The translations under genes and the position numbers were made by a program. The notes beneath the pieces are model-generated. The model was given only the letters and a program-made list of their open reading frames with translations. It was not told where the DNA came from and searched no databases. A stretch of 64,000 bases of DNA from Ramlibacter albus (GTDB lineage Bacteria; Pseudomonadota; Gammaproteobacteria; Burkholderiales; Burkholderiaceae_C). This document shows, piece after piece, positions 10,000 to 23,730 of the stretch. The stretch covers positions 372,001 to 436,000 of the forward strand of contig NZ_JACORU010000004.1 of the NCBI RefSeq assembly GCF_014297445.1, written 5' to 3'. The first letter of the stretch is position 1; every line of letters starts with the position of its first letter.

Positions 10000-11231
10000 G
10001 TGTCGCCAACGTCATCGCGGGCTTGACCCGCAATCCATTCCGGCGCGGCGACACGCCACCATGGATGCCCGGTCGAGCACGGCATGACAAGGCTGTGGTG
10101 TCCGGCGTCGATCAACCGCTGGTGTGGGTCACGGTCGCCCTGCTCGCCTTCGGCCTGGTAATGGTCTATTCCGCGTCCATCGCCATGCCGGACAACCCGA
10201 AGTTCGCGCGCTACGCGCACGACTACTTCCTCACGCGCCACTCGCTCTTCGTCGGCCTCGCCTTCGTCGCCGGCCTGCTCGCGTTCCAGGTCCCGGTGGT
10301 GAGCTGGGAGCGCCTCGCCCCGTGGCTCTTCGTCGCGTCCCTCGTGCTTCTGATGGTGGTGCTGATCCCGCACGTGGGCAAGGGCGTCAACGGCGCGCGC
10401 CGCTGGATCGGCCTGGGCTTCATGAGCTTCCAGCCGTCGGAGCTGGCCAAGCTGGCCGTCGTGCTCTACGCGGCGGACTACATGGTCCGCAAGATGGAGG
10501 TGAAGGAGCGCTTCTTCCGCGCCGTGCTGCCGATGGCGGTCGCCGTCGCCGTCGTCGGCCTGCTGCTGCTGGCCGAGCCCGATATGGGCGCCTTCATGGT
10601 GATCGCGGTGATCGCGATGGGCATCCTGTTCCTCGGCGGCGTCAACGCGCGGATGTTCTTCCTGATCGCGGCCGTGATGACCATCGCGTTCGTGCTGATG
10701 ATCGCGCTGTCCGAGTGGCGCCGCGAGCGCATCTTTGCCTACCTCGACCCGTGGAGCGAGAAGCACGCGCTGGGCAAGGGCTACCAGCTGTCGCACTCGC
10801 TCATCGCCATCGGCCGGGGCGAGATATTCGGCGTCGGCCTCGGCGGCAGCGTGGAGAAGCTGCACTGGCTGCCCGAGGCGCACACCGACTTCCTGCTGGC
10901 CGTGATCGGCGAGGAGTTCGGCCTCGTGGGCGTGCTCACCGTCATCGGCCTGTTCCTGTGGATGACGCGCCGCATCATGCACATCGGGCGTCAAGCCATT
11001 GCGCTCGACCGCGTGTTCGCAGGCCTCGTGGCGCAGGGTGTCGGCATCTGGATCGGTTTCCAGGCGTTCATCAACATGGGCGTGAACCTCGGCGCGCTGC
11101 CCACCAAGGGGCTCACGCTGCCTCTCATGAGTTACGGCGGGTCGGCGGTGCTGATGAACGTCATCGCGATCGCGATCGTGCTGCGTATCGACTACGAGAA
11201 CAGGGTGCTGATGCGAGGGGGCCGCGCATGA
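9996..11231 (+). CDS. ftsW: FtsW, septal SEDS peptidoglycan polymerase, with a repeat-encoded N-terminal segment
   Basis: FtsW polymerises lipid II at the septum together with FtsI. The 411-residue membrane protein has the SEDS hallmarks: QPSELAKL, the extracellular loop [16 protein letters not shown] with the expected catalytic aspartate (D298 in this numbering), and the C-terminal [10 protein letters not shown]. The first ATG overlaps the murD stop (ATGA). Residues 6-31 are encoded by a 78-base dispersed palindromic element and do not resemble FtsW. Recognisable FtsW sequence begins near [12 protein letters not shown]. Internal GTG codons at 10095 and 10098 are alternative starts that would skip the repeat, but their upstream AAGG is poorly spaced. 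Confidence 0.95.
   Translation: MSVANVIAGLTRNPFRRGDTPPWMPGRARHDKAVVSGVDQPLVWVTVALLAFGLVMVYSASIAMPDNPKFARYAHDYFLTRHSLFVGLAFVAGLLAFQVPVVSWERLAPWLFVASLVLLMVVLIPHVGKGVNGARRWIGLGFMSFQPSELAKLAVVLYAADYMVRKMEVKERFFRAVLPMAVAVAVVGLLLLAEPDMGAFMVIAVIAMGILFLGGVNARMFFLIAAVMTIAFVLMIALSEWRRERIFAYLDPWSEKHALGKGYQLSHSLIAIGRGEIFGVGLGGSVEKLHWLPEAHTDFLLAVIGEEFGLVGVLTVIGLFLWMTRRIMHIGRQAIALDRVFAGLVAQGVGIWIGFQAFINMGVNLGALPTKGLTLPLMSYGGSAVLMNVIAIAIVLRIDYENRVLMRGGRA
10011..10088. repeat. Dispersed palindromic repeat inserted in frame at the 5' end of ftsW
   Basis: The element is bounded by GTCAT (10011-10015) and ATGAC (10084-10088). It contains two hairpins: GCGGG/CCCGC around 10018-10032, and a second imperfect one around TGCCCGG...CACGGCA at 10066-10084. 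I recognise this as the kind of short intergenic palindrome common in Burkholderiales, whose translation gives VIAGLTRNP and MPGRARHD. It is 78 bases, a multiple of three, so it keeps the ftsW frame. No second copy was noticed in this window. Confidence 0.8.
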
Positions 11232-12282
11232 AGCGGGCCCTGGTCATGGCAGGCGGCACCGGCGGCCACATCTTCCCCGGCCTCGCGGTCGCGGAGGCGC
11301 TGCGCGGCCGCGGCTGGACCATCCACTGGCTGGGCGGCCCCAACAGCATGGAAAGCCAGATCGTCCCCGCGCGCGGCATCGCGTTCGAATCGATCGACTT
11401 CGGCGGCGTGCGCGGCAAGGGTCCGCTCACGCTGTTCCTGCTGCCGCTGCGGCTGCTGCGCGCCTTCTGGCAAAGCCTGCAGGTGGTGCGGCGCGTGCAG
11501 CCGAACGTGGTGGTGGGTCTCGGCGGCTACATCACCTTCCCGGCCGGGATGATGAGCGTGCTGCTCGGCAAGCCGCTCGTGCTGCACGAGCAGAACTCGG
11601 TGGCGGGCATGGCGAACAAGGTGCTCGCCGGTGTGGCGGACCGCGTGTTCACCGCGTTCCCGGGCGTGTTCAAAAAGGGCCGTTGGGTGGGCAACCCGCT
11701 GCGCGAGGAGTTCCTCAAGCAGCCGCCGCCGGAGCAGCGGCTCAAGTCGCGCGCCGGCAAGTTCAAGGTGCTGGTGGTGGGCGGCAGCCTGGGCGCCAAG
11801 GCGCTCAACGAGATCGTGCCGCAGGCGCTCGCGCTGATGCCGCCCGAGCTGCGGCCCTACGTGCTGCACCAGAGCGGCCAGAAGCAGATCGACGAATTGA
11901 AGGCGAACTACGCCAACGCGGGCGTGTTCGCCGAGCTCACGCCCTTCATCCAGAACACGGCGGAAGCGTTCGCCGAAGCGGACCTCGTGATCTGCCGCGC
12001 TGGCGCGAGCACGGTGACCGAGATCGCGGCGGTCGGAGCCGCGGCGCTGTTCGTGCCGTTCCCCTTCGCCGTGGACGACCACCAGACAACCAACGCCCGC
12101 TTCCTTGCCGACAACGGCGGCGGCTGGCTGATCCAGCAAAAAGACCTGACGCCGCAGAAGCTGGCGGATTTCATCAGCAACCTCAAGCGGGACGAGCTGC
12201 TCCAGAGGGCGGTTGCTGCCAAGAAGATGCAGAAGACGGAGGCCACTGCGGACATCGTGTCCGCATGCGAGGAACTGGCCAC

Positions 12283-12286
<4 letters not shown>
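11228..12286 (+). CDS. murG: MurG, lipid II synthase (GlcNAc transferase)
   Basis: MurG transfers GlcNAc from UDP-GlcNAc to lipid I on the inner face of the membrane. The 352-residue GT-B protein starts with the glycine-rich loop [10 protein letters not shown] (9-18) and contains the second loop [13 protein letters not shown]. Near the C-terminus it has [15 protein letters not shown], which contributes to the UDP-GlcNAc site. The start ATG at 11228 overlaps the ftsW stop, and the stop overlaps the murC ATG, each by four bases. Confidence 0.97.
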
Positions 12287-14647
<2,361 letters not shown>

Positions 14648-14651
<4 letters not shown>

Positions 14652-15430
14652 CCGCCAGCCTGCCCGCACCGGTCGACGTCAAGCTGATGAACATCACCGC
14701 CACGGTGCTGTTCCTCGGCTTCGGCGTGCTGCTGGTCGTGGCAGGCGTGCGCTGGGCGCTGAACCACCAGCTCTTCGCCATCGCGGGCATCACGGTGACG
14801 GGCGACACGGCGCACAACAGCGTGGCGACGCTGCGCGCCAACGTCGCGCCGCGCCTCGCGGGCAACTTCTTCACGCTGGACCTCAAGCAGGCGCAGGGCG
14901 TCTTCGAGACGGCGCCGTGGGTGCGCAAGGCGGTGGTGCGCAAGCAGTTCCCCAACCGGCTGAAGGTGCAGCTGCAGGAGCACCAGGCGGTGGCGTTCTG
15001 GGGCGCGGAAGGCGAGACGCGCATGGTCAACAGCTTCGGCGAGGTGTTCGAAGCCAACGCGGGCGAGGTGGAAACCGAGAACCTGCCCCGCCTGGCGGGC
15101 CCCGACGGCGAGTCGGCGCAGGTGCTGGGCCTGTACCGCTCCGTGGCGCCGCTCTTCGAGCCGCTGGACCTGTCGGTGGAGGAGCTCACGCTCACGGGCC
15201 GCGGCAGCTGGTCGCTGCAGCTGGACACCGGCGCCGTCGTGGAGCTGGGGCGCGGCACGCCGCAGGAAGTGGCCGCACGCGCGCAGCGCTTCGTGCAGAC
15301 GCTGACGCAGGTGACGGGCAAGTACGCGCGGCGGCCGGAGGCGCTGGTGTCGGCGGACCTGCGGCACGAGAACGGGTACGCGATCAGGTTGCGCGGGGTC
15401 ACGACGACCGAAGCGCAGCCCAAGAGGTAG
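14648..15430 (+). CDS. ftsQ: FtsQ, divisome assembly protein
   Basis: FtsQ is the bitopic scaffold that binds FtsL-FtsB and links early and late divisome proteins. The 260-residue protein has a short cytoplasmic N-terminus, one membrane segment (about 17-35), a POTRA domain (about 43-112, with [11 protein letters not shown] and [19 protein letters not shown]), and the FtsQ beta domain after it. It starts four bases inside ddl and ends 15 bases before ftsA. Confidence 0.95.
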
Positions 15431-15445
15431 GAGAAGAGGACGGAG

Positions 15446-16675
15446 ATGGCAAAAGACTACAAGGACCTGGTCGTCGGCCTGGACATCGGCACCGCCAAGG
15501 TGATGGCGGTGGTGGCCGAGGTCATGCCCAACGGCGAACTCAAGCTCGCCGGGCTCGGGGTCGCGCCATCGCACGGCCTCAAGCGCGGTGTGGTGGTGAA
15601 CATCGACGCCACGGTGCAGAGCATCCAGCAGGCCCTGAAAGAGGCCGAGCTGATGGCGGACTGCAAGATCACGCGCGTCTACACCGGCATCACCGGCAGC
15701 CACATCCGCGGCATCAACTCCAGCGGCATGGTGGCCGTGAAGGACCGCGAAGTGACGCCGACCGACGTGGCGCGGGTTGTCGAGACCGCGCGCGCGATCA
15801 ACATCTCCACGGACCAGCGCCTGCTGCTGGTGGAGCCGCAGGAATTCGTGATCGACGGCCAGGACGTGAAGGAGCCGATCGGCATGAGCGGCATCCGGCT
15901 GGAGGCCAAGGTGCACATCGTCACCGGCGCGCAGAGCGCGGCGGAGAACATCATCAAGTGCGTGCGGCGCTGCGGCCTCGAGGTGGAGCAGCTGCTGCTG
16001 AACCCGCTCGCCTCCAGCGCCGCGGTGCTCACGGACGACGAGAAGGACCTCGGCGTCGCGCTCGTCGATGTCGGCGCGGGCACGACCGACGTCGCGATCT
16101 TCACCGGCGGCGCGATCCGCCACACGGCCGTGATCCCGATCGCCGGCGACCTGATCACCAGCGATATCGCGATGGCCCTGCGCACGCCGACCAAGGACGC
16201 CGAGGACATCAAGGTGGAGTCGGGTTATGCCAAGCAGCTGCTGGCCGACCCCGAGCAGCAGGTGGAAGTGCCCGGCCTGGGCGACCGCGGCCCGCGCATG
16301 CTGAGCAAGCAGGCGCTGGCCGGCGTGATCGAGCCGCGGGTGGAGGAGATCTTTTCGCTCGTGCAGCAGGTCATCCGCGATTCGGGCTACGAGGAAGTGC
16401 TCTCGTCGGGCGTGGTCATCACGGGCGGCAGCGCGGTGATGCCGGGCATGGTGGAACTGGGCGAGGACATCTTCCTCAAGCCGGTTCGCCGCGGTATGCC
16501 GAACTACAAGGGCGCGCTGGCCGACATGGTGGCGCAGCCGCGCGCGGCAACGGTCATGGGCCTGCTCGAGGAAGCGCGGATCGCGCGCGTGCGCGGGCAG
16601 AAGGTGGCGCAGAAGCACGGGTCCGTCAAAACCGCCTTCGGCCGATTCAAGGATTTCATCGTGGGGAACTTCTAG
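15446..16675 (+). CDS. ftsA: FtsA, actin-like membrane tether of the Z ring
   Basis: FtsA polymerises with ATP and anchors FtsZ to the inner membrane. The 409-residue protein has the actin-fold phosphate-1 motif VGLDIGTAKV (10-19), the SHS2-type 1C domain, and phosphate-2 VDVGAGTTDVAIF. The C-terminus is an amphipathic tail ending FGRFKDFIVGNF, the usual membrane-targeting sequence. A GAGAAGAGGACGGAG stretch just before the ATG is a strong ribosome binding site. ftsZ follows after 127 bases. Confidence 0.97.
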   Translation: MAKDYKDLVVGLDIGTAKVMAVVAEVMPNGELKLAGLGVAPSHGLKRGVVVNIDATVQSIQQALKEAELMADCKITRVYTGITGSHIRGINSSGMVAVKDREVTPTDVARVVETARAINISTDQRLLLVEPQEFVIDGQDVKEPIGMSGIRLEAKVHIVTGAQSAAENIIKCVRRCGLEVEQLLLNPLASSAAVLTDDEKDLGVALVDVGAGTTDVAIFTGGAIRHTAVIPIAGDLITSDIAMALRTPTKDAEDIKVESGYAKQLLADPEQQVEVPGLGDRGPRMLSKQALAGVIEPRVEEIFSLVQQVIRDSGYEEVLSSGVVITGGSAVMPGMVELGEDIFLKPVRRGMPNYKGALADMVAQPRAATVMGLLEEARIARVRGQKVAQKHGSVKTAFGRFKDFIVGNF

Positions 16676-16802
16676 AGATGCTCAGAACCCGAACACCCCC
16701 ACGACGACGACGACGATGTCGGTCCACCGATCCACCCGTGCAACGTTGAAGTATCCAAACCAACAAGCTTCGCAACTGGCAACTGCAACAGGAGATTCGC
16801 AA

Positions 16803-18044
16803 ATGAGTATCGAGATGATCGAAGAAGCGGCGTTCAACCAGGGCACGCAGATCAAGGTGATCGGCGTGGGCGGCGGCGGCGGCAACGCCGTGCAGCACAT
16901 GATCGAACGCAAGGTGCAGGGCGTGGAGTTCATCTGCGCCAACACCGACGCGCAGGCGCTCGCGCGCAACGGCGCGGCCAAGCACATCCAGCTGGGCATC
17001 AGCGGCCTGGGCGCGGGCAGCAAGCCCGAGCGCGGCCGCGAGGCGGCGGTGGCGGCCGAGGAGGGCATCCGCGAGGCCATCGACGGCGCGCACATGCTGT
17101 TCATCACGGCCGGCATGGGCGGCGGCACGGGCACCGGTGCCGCGCCGGTGATCGCGCGCATCGCCAAGGAGATGGGCATCCTGACCGTCGGCGTGGTCAC
17201 CAAGCCGTTCGACTGGGAAGGCGGGCGCCGCATGACCAATGCGGACCAGGGCCTGGCCGAGCTCGAAGCCAACGTCGATTCGCTGATCGTGGTGCTCAAC
17301 GAGAAGCTGCTCGAAGTGCTGGGTGACGACGTCACGCAGGACGAGGCGTTCGCGCACGCCAACGACGTGCTGAAGAACGCCGTGGGCGGCATCGCGGAAG
17401 TCATCAACGACTACGGCAACATCAACGTCGACTTCGAGGACGTGCGCACCGTGATGGGCGAGCCGGGCAAGGCGATGATGGGCACGGCGCTCGCCGCCGG
17501 CCCGGACCGCGCGCGCATCGCCGCCGAACAGGCCGTTGCCTGCCCGCTGCTGGAGGGCATCGACCTGTCCGGCGCCAAGGGCGTGCTGGTGCTGGTCACG
17601 GCGTCGAAGGGCAGCCTGAAGCTGGCCGAGAGCAAGCTGGCGATGAACACGATCCGCGCGTATGCGTCGCCGGACGCGCACGTGATCTACGGCGCCGCGT
17701 ACGACGAGCAGCTGGGCGACCAGATGCGCGTGACCGTCATCGCCACGGGCCTGTCGCGCCAGGGCCAGCGCCGCACCGCGCCGCCGCTGCAGGTGCTGCG
17801 CACCGGCACCGACAACGCGCCGGTGCATGTGCCCACGGTGAACAACGCGGTCGGCGGCCCGGGTGCCATCGTCACGCGCGAGATGCAGGCTGCCGCGCAG
17901 GCCCAGCCCGACTACCACGGCATGGCCGTGCCCAGCGTGTGGCGCACCAACCGCACGCAGGCGGCAGCCAAGGTGGACGCGCTGTCCTCCGGTGGCATGG
18001 ACGATTTCGAGATCCCCGCCTTCCTGCGAAAGCAGGCGGACTGA
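16803..18044 (+). CDS. ftsZ: FtsZ, tubulin-like division GTPase
   Basis: FtsZ forms the Z ring at midcell. The 413-residue product carries the tubulin signature GGGTGTGA (106-113), the T7 loop region VNVD-like NINVDFEDV, and the C-terminal binding peptide DDFEIPAFLRKQAD (400-413) that contacts FtsA. The start is ATG at 16803, preceded by CAGGAG. An in-frame ATG at 16716 would add 29 residues unlike any FtsZ and was rejected. The 127 bases before it contain no clear promoter by eye. It is the last gene of the cluster before an intrinsic terminator. Confidence 0.98.
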   Translation: MSIEMIEEAAFNQGTQIKVIGVGGGGGNAVQHMIERKVQGVEFICANTDAQALARNGAAKHIQLGISGLGAGSKPERGREAAVAAEEGIREAIDGAHMLFITAGMGGGTGTGAAPVIARIAKEMGILTVGVVTKPFDWEGGRRMTNADQGLAELEANVDSLIVVLNEKLLEVLGDDVTQDEAFAHANDVLKNAVGGIAEVINDYGNINVDFEDVRTVMGEPGKAMMGTALAAGPDRARIAAEQAVACPLLEGIDLSGAKGVLVLVTASKGSLKLAESKLAMNTIRAYASPDAHVIYGAAYDEQLGDQMRVTVIATGLSRQGQRRTAPPLQVLRTGTDNAPVHVPTVNNAVGGPGAIVTREMQAAAQAQPDYHGMAVPSVWRTNRTQAAAKVDALSSGGMDDFEIPAFLRKQAD

Positions 18045-18075
18045 AGCCGGCCAGAAGGCGTTCTCCAAGGGGATT

Positions 18076-18110
18076 GGGGCGGGTACGGTGGCACCCGCCC
18101 CCCTTTTTTT
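18076..18110 (+). terminator. Intrinsic terminator closing the dcw cluster
   Basis: A perfect nine-base-pair stem (GGGGCGGGT at 18076-18084 with ACCCGCCCC at 18093-18101), an eight-base loop and a run of seven T (18104-18110) lie 32 bases after the ftsZ stop. This is a textbook Rho-independent terminator. It implies that lpxC downstream needs its own promoter. Confidence 0.9.
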
Positions 18111-18191
18111 CAATAATCCCGAAATGGCCACCCTCGACGAAGAAATCGCAAGGCACCTGGCTGCGCGCCCACGGAAAGTGGTGACGACTTT

Positions 18192-18587
18192 CTAGGCCTC
18201 CGCCAGCGCCACCGTCTGCTGCGGAAACGCCCGCAGCACTTTCTTGTCAACCGTGACCAGCCTCGTACCCAGCTTCATCGCCAGCGCGACGAACTCGCAG
18301 TCGTACGCCGTGCAATTGCTGTCCCGGACCAGTTCAAGTACGGAGCGGGAGTCCACGTCGTACTCCGAACCATCGAACATGCTTTCGGCGTCCCGCTGCA
18401 AGCGGCATGCCTGCTGGAAATCGAGATCCTCGCGCCGCAGGTAACCGGCCAGGATGTTGCGGAACTCGCTGCGCCATAGCACCGGCGCGACCCATTCCGG
18501 GTCCTGCTCCAGCAGGCCTTCGGCCAGCGCCGTGTGTTCTGTCTGGAGGTGGAAGTAGGCGATGACGTTCGTGTCGACGACGATCAC
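18192..18587 (-). CDS. vapC: VapC-type PIN-domain toxin
   Basis: PIN-domain toxins are ribonucleases held inactive by a cognate antitoxin. The 131-residue protein has the four acidic residues of the PIN active site: D5 (VVDTNV), E41 (RSEFRN), D96 (AYDCEFV) and D114 (TVDKK). The start is GTG at 18587, because VIVVDTNV is the family N-terminus and this GTG overlaps the antitoxin stop (GTGA). It ends 82 bases past the dcw terminator, facing ftsZ. The RNA target cannot be told from sequence. Confidence 0.9.
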   Translation of the reverse strand: MIVVDTNVIAYFHLQTEHTALAEGLLEQDPEWVAPVLWRSEFRNILAGYLRREDLDFQQACRLQRDAESMFDGSEYDVDSRSVLELVRDSNCTAYDCEFVALAMKLGTRLVTVDKKVLRAFPQQTVALAEA

Positions 18588-18829
18588 GAACGCCCCTCGC
18601 GCTTGAAGGCGTCGATGTCCTTGGCCTTGAACTTGCCCTTCGGCAGCTCGCTGCGCAACGCGCGCGCCCGAGCGATGCGCTCGGCGACGGTCAACCGGGC
18701 GGGCATCAGCGCGGCTTCGAGGCAGACGATCACTTCGCTGTTCATGCTGCGTCGGTTCATTTCGGCAGACTCCCTCAGGCGTTCGTAGACCACGTCTGGA
18801 ATGTTCTTGATGGTGAGATTGACCGGCAT
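18584..18829 (-). CDS. vapB: VapB/FitA-like antitoxin with ribbon-helix-helix N-terminus
   Basis: The 81-residue protein starts [18 protein letters not shown], an Arc/FitA-type ribbon-helix-helix DNA-binding region (about 1-42). It continues with a basic C-terminal tail that should wrap the toxin. The ATG at 18829 is supported by GGAGG ten bases upstream. Longer in-frame extensions lack a binding site and homology. It would bind VapC and repress the operon. A five-base-arm inverted repeat over the probable -10 box (18856-18868) is the likely operator. Confidence 0.88.
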   Translation of the reverse strand: MPVNLTIKNIPDVVYERLRESAEMNRRSMNSEVIVCLEAALMPARLTVAERIARARALRSELPKGKFKAKDIDAFKREGRS

Positions 18830-18855
18830 CGACTGCAAACCTCCAACCGGAATGC

Positions 18856-18889
18856 AACCATTTTGGTTCCGCTGGGCAGGTTCTGTCAA
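18856..18889 (-). promoter_or_regulatory. vapBC promoter with overlapping inverted-repeat operator
   Basis: On the minus strand TTGACA (18884-18889) is followed after 18 bases by CAAAAT (18860-18865). The perfect inverted repeat AACCA-N3-TGGTT (18856-18868) covers the -10 box. This arrangement suits autorepression by the VapBC complex, and the vapB start is 27 bases downstream of the repeat. Confidence 0.55.
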
Positions 18890-19018
18890 GCGCGGCTGTT
18901 TTACCGGATATTCACCGACCCGATGCGCTTGCGACACCTCGAGCCATCACTCTCCCCCGATGGGCTTGCACTATCGAGGTCATGCAGACAAGCAAGGGCG
19001 CGGCATCCTCCCCACGCC

Positions 19019-19024
19019 TAGAAT
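19019..19024 (+). promoter_or_regulatory. Probable -10 box of lpxC, seven bases before the start codon
   Basis: TAGAAT lies inside CGCCTAGAAT and ends seven bases before the lpxC ATG, so transcription would begin at or next to the start codon. No good -35 box is seen 17 bases upstream. The same ten-mer precedes tldD at a similar distance. Confidence 0.45.
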
Positions 19025-19031
19025 CACGGGC

Positions 19032-19955
19032 ATGGTCCGCCAACGCACGCTCAAGACGATCACCAAGGCGGTGGGCGTGGGCCTGCACAGCGGCCAGCGC
19101 GTCGAGCTGACGCTGCGCCCCGCCCAGCCGGACACGGGCATCATCTTCCGCCGCGTGGACCTGCCGATCCCCGTCGACATCCCCGTCTCGGCGCTCGCCG
19201 CGACCGACACGCGCATGGCCTCGACCATCTCCAACGGCGGCGCGAAGGTGCGCACGGTGGAGCACCTGATGTCGGCCTGCGTGGGGCTGGGCATCGACAA
19301 CCTCTACATCGACATCACCGCCGAAGAGGTGCCCATCCTCGACGGCTCGTCGGCCTCGTTTGTCTTCCTGCTGCAAAGCGCAGGCATCGAGCTGCAGAAC
19401 GCGGCGCGCAAGTTCATCAAGATCACGAAACCCGTCGAGGTGCGCGAAGGCGAGGGCGACAACCTGAAGTGGGCGCGGCTCGACCCCTACCACGGCTACA
19501 AGCTCAGTTTCGAGATCGACTTCGCGCACCGCGTGGTGGACTCCACCGGCCAGCGCGTGGAGTTCGACCTCGGCAGCGGCAACTACTCGCGCGACATCGC
19601 ACGCGCCCGCACCTTCGGCTTCACCAAGGACGTCGAGATGCTGCGCGCCAACGGCCTCAGCCTCGGCGGCGGCCTCGACAACGCGGTGGTGATGGACGAC
19701 TACCGCATCCTCAATGCCGACGGCCTGCGCTACGACGACGAGCTCGTCAAGCACAAGATCCTCGACGCCATGGGCGACCTGTACCTGCTGGGCAAGCCGC
19801 TGCTCGCAGCCTACAGCGCCTTCCGCTCCGGCCACGCGTTGAACAACAAGCTGCTGCGTGAGCTGCTGGCGCGCCCCGATTGTTTCGAGACGGTGACGTT
19901 CGAGGACGAGAAGCTGGCGCCGACGGGCTTCGCGTTGCCCGCGCGGGCCTGGTAG
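19032..19955 (+). CDS. lpxC: LpxC, UDP-3-O-acyl-GlcNAc deacetylase
   Basis: LpxC is the zinc enzyme that commits UDP-acyl-GlcNAc to lipid A synthesis. The 307-residue protein shows VEHLMSA with zinc ligand H78, [16 protein letters not shown] with zinc ligands H241 and D245, and H268 in SGHALNN as the likely general acid. The start at 19032 gives [10 protein letters not shown], matching the family. Upstream in-frame codons are unrelated. No Shine-Dalgarno sequence precedes it, and a -10-like TAGAAT sits just before the ATG. It normally follows ftsZ directly, but here vapBC intervenes. Confidence 0.96.
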   Translation: MVRQRTLKTITKAVGVGLHSGQRVELTLRPAQPDTGIIFRRVDLPIPVDIPVSALAATDTRMASTISNGGAKVRTVEHLMSACVGLGIDNLYIDITAEEVPILDGSSASFVFLLQSAGIELQNAARKFIKITKPVEVREGEGDNLKWARLDPYHGYKLSFEIDFAHRVVDSTGQRVEFDLGSGNYSRDIARARTFGFTKDVEMLRANGLSLGGGLDNAVVMDDYRILNADGLRYDDELVKHKILDAMGDLYLLGKPLLAAYSAFRSGHALNNKLLRELLARPDCFETVTFEDEKLAPTGFALPARAW

Positions 19956-19963
19956 GCCAGGAA

Positions 19964-20515
19964 CTAGTACGCGCGGCCGGCGCGGTACATGCCGGTCGCC
20001 TTGCGCGTGCTGCGCCCTGAAGCTTCCGCGATCCTCGCCATCGACTGCCCCGCATGCGCATGCGTGATGGCCAGCCCCAGTGCATCGGCCGCGTCCTTGC
20101 CGGGTAGCCCCGGCAGCTTCAGCAGCCGCTTGACCATCTCCTGCACCTCCGCCTTGCCCGCCTTGCCGTAACCCGCAACCGCCTGCTTCATCTGCAGCGC
20201 TGTGTACTCGGCGACCGACAGGTTGCACGACACCAGCGCCGTCACGAGCGCCCCGCGGGCCTGCCCGAGAAGCAGCGTGGACTGCGGGTTGACGTTGACG
20301 AAGACGATCTCCACGGCGGCCACGTCCGGCTGGTACCGCTGCCGCACTTCGGCCACCCCGTCGAACAGCACCTTCAGCCGTGCCGGCAAGTCGCCGCGCG
20401 CCACGTGGCCGGTGGTGATGGTGCCGCTGGCGACGTAATTGAGCGCGTGCCCCGCCACGTCGACCACGCCGAAACCGGTGGTCTGCAGGCCGGGGTCGAT
20501 GCCGAGAATGCGCAC
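19964..20515 (-). CDS. ruvC: RuvC, Holliday junction resolvase
   Basis: RuvC cleaves Holliday junctions as part of RuvABC recombination repair. The 183-residue protein has the RNase H-like active site: D7 in [13 protein letters not shown]69 in AAVEIVFV, and the acidic pair in [16 protein letters not shown] (D141, D144). The start is GTG at 20515, because sequence upstream has no family similarity. No strong ribosome binding site is seen. It converges on lpxC with eight bases between stops and is divergent from the aminopeptidase gene. ruvA and ruvB are not in the window. Confidence 0.95.
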   Translation of the reverse strand: MRILGIDPGLQTTGFGVVDVAGHALNYVASGTITTGHVARGDLPARLKVLFDGVAEVRQRYQPDVAAVEIVFVNVNPQSTLLLGQARGALVTALVSCNLSVAEYTALQMKQAVAGYGKAGKAEVQEMVKRLLKLPGLPGKDAADALGLAITHAHAGQSMARIAEASGRSTRKATGMYRAGRAY

Positions 20516-20588
20516 GAGTTCAAGTCTATCTGTTAAAAAGCGCACCGCGCCCCACAAGGGCGCCACACGAAGAAATACAGGCCCACCA

Positions 20589-23207
<2,619 letters not shown>

Positions 23208-23295
23208 GCCCCGACTTGCGTCTCATTGCGGCAGCGAGGCCTCGCCGCGTATGGTCCGGCTTCGGGCGGCCGGACGGCTGCCGCGTGGAGCCTCG

Positions 23296-23730
23296 ATGCC
23301 CAATGCCTTGCAACACCTGGCCCTCCTGCTGGAGGATCTCGGCCCTGCCACACCCGGTGTGGCATGCGTCACCCGCAACGGTGACGGCGTGTGGCTCGTG
23401 CGGTTCGACGACGGCGGTGCGGTCCACCTCGCGGTCCGCGACGACGCGCCGAGGCTGGAGCTGGCGGCCGAAGTCGGGCTGCTCGCCCAGCATGACGCCG
23501 AGTTCGCCCTGCGCGCCGCCATGATGTTCAACTTCCTCTCCGCGGACACGGGCGGCGCCCGCATGGCCCTCGCCGCTGATGACACGGTGTACCTGATGCG
23601 CGACGTGCCGCTGGAGGCGATCACCCTTGCCGACCTCCAGGCCCACATCGCGGAGCTGGACAACATCGCCCACGAATGGGACCTGGTCTTCACCCAGGTG
23701 GCCTCGACAACCGCTGGAGAAACCGCATGA
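23296..23730 (+). CDS. Putative type III secretion chaperone (CesT-like)
   Basis: The 144-residue acidic protein has the size and alternating helix/strand pattern of class I type III secretion chaperones. It has an N-terminal helix (ALQHLALLLEDLG) and several strands (GVWLVRFDDGG, VHLAVRDD). The C-terminal half follows the family pattern: a small residue-rich strand, then VYLMRDVPLEAITLADLQAH and a helix ending EW. The match is by eye and short motifs only. The stop overlaps the next gene by four bases, the layout of chaperone-effector pairs. No other type III secretion gene lies in the window. Confidence 0.5.
   Translation: MPNALQHLALLLEDLGPATPGVACVTRNGDGVWLVRFDDGGAVHLAVRDDAPRLELAAEVGLLAQHDAEFALRAAMMFNFLSADTGGARMALAADDTVYLMRDVPLEAITLADLQAHIAELDNIAHEWDLVFTQVASTTAGETA

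Noticed and set aside
16701..16802. In-frame 29-codon upstream extension of ftsZ and a short ACG repeat (16701-16716)
   Set aside because: The extension does not resemble FtsZ, and the ribosome binding site stands before 16803. The triplet repeat is only five units and has no evident role.
18124..18195. A 23-codon open frame (MATLDEEIARH...) between the dcw terminator and vapC
   Set aside because: It lies beyond the terminator, has no convincing ribosome binding site, overlaps the vapC 3' end and matches nothing known to me. Too short to support as a gene.
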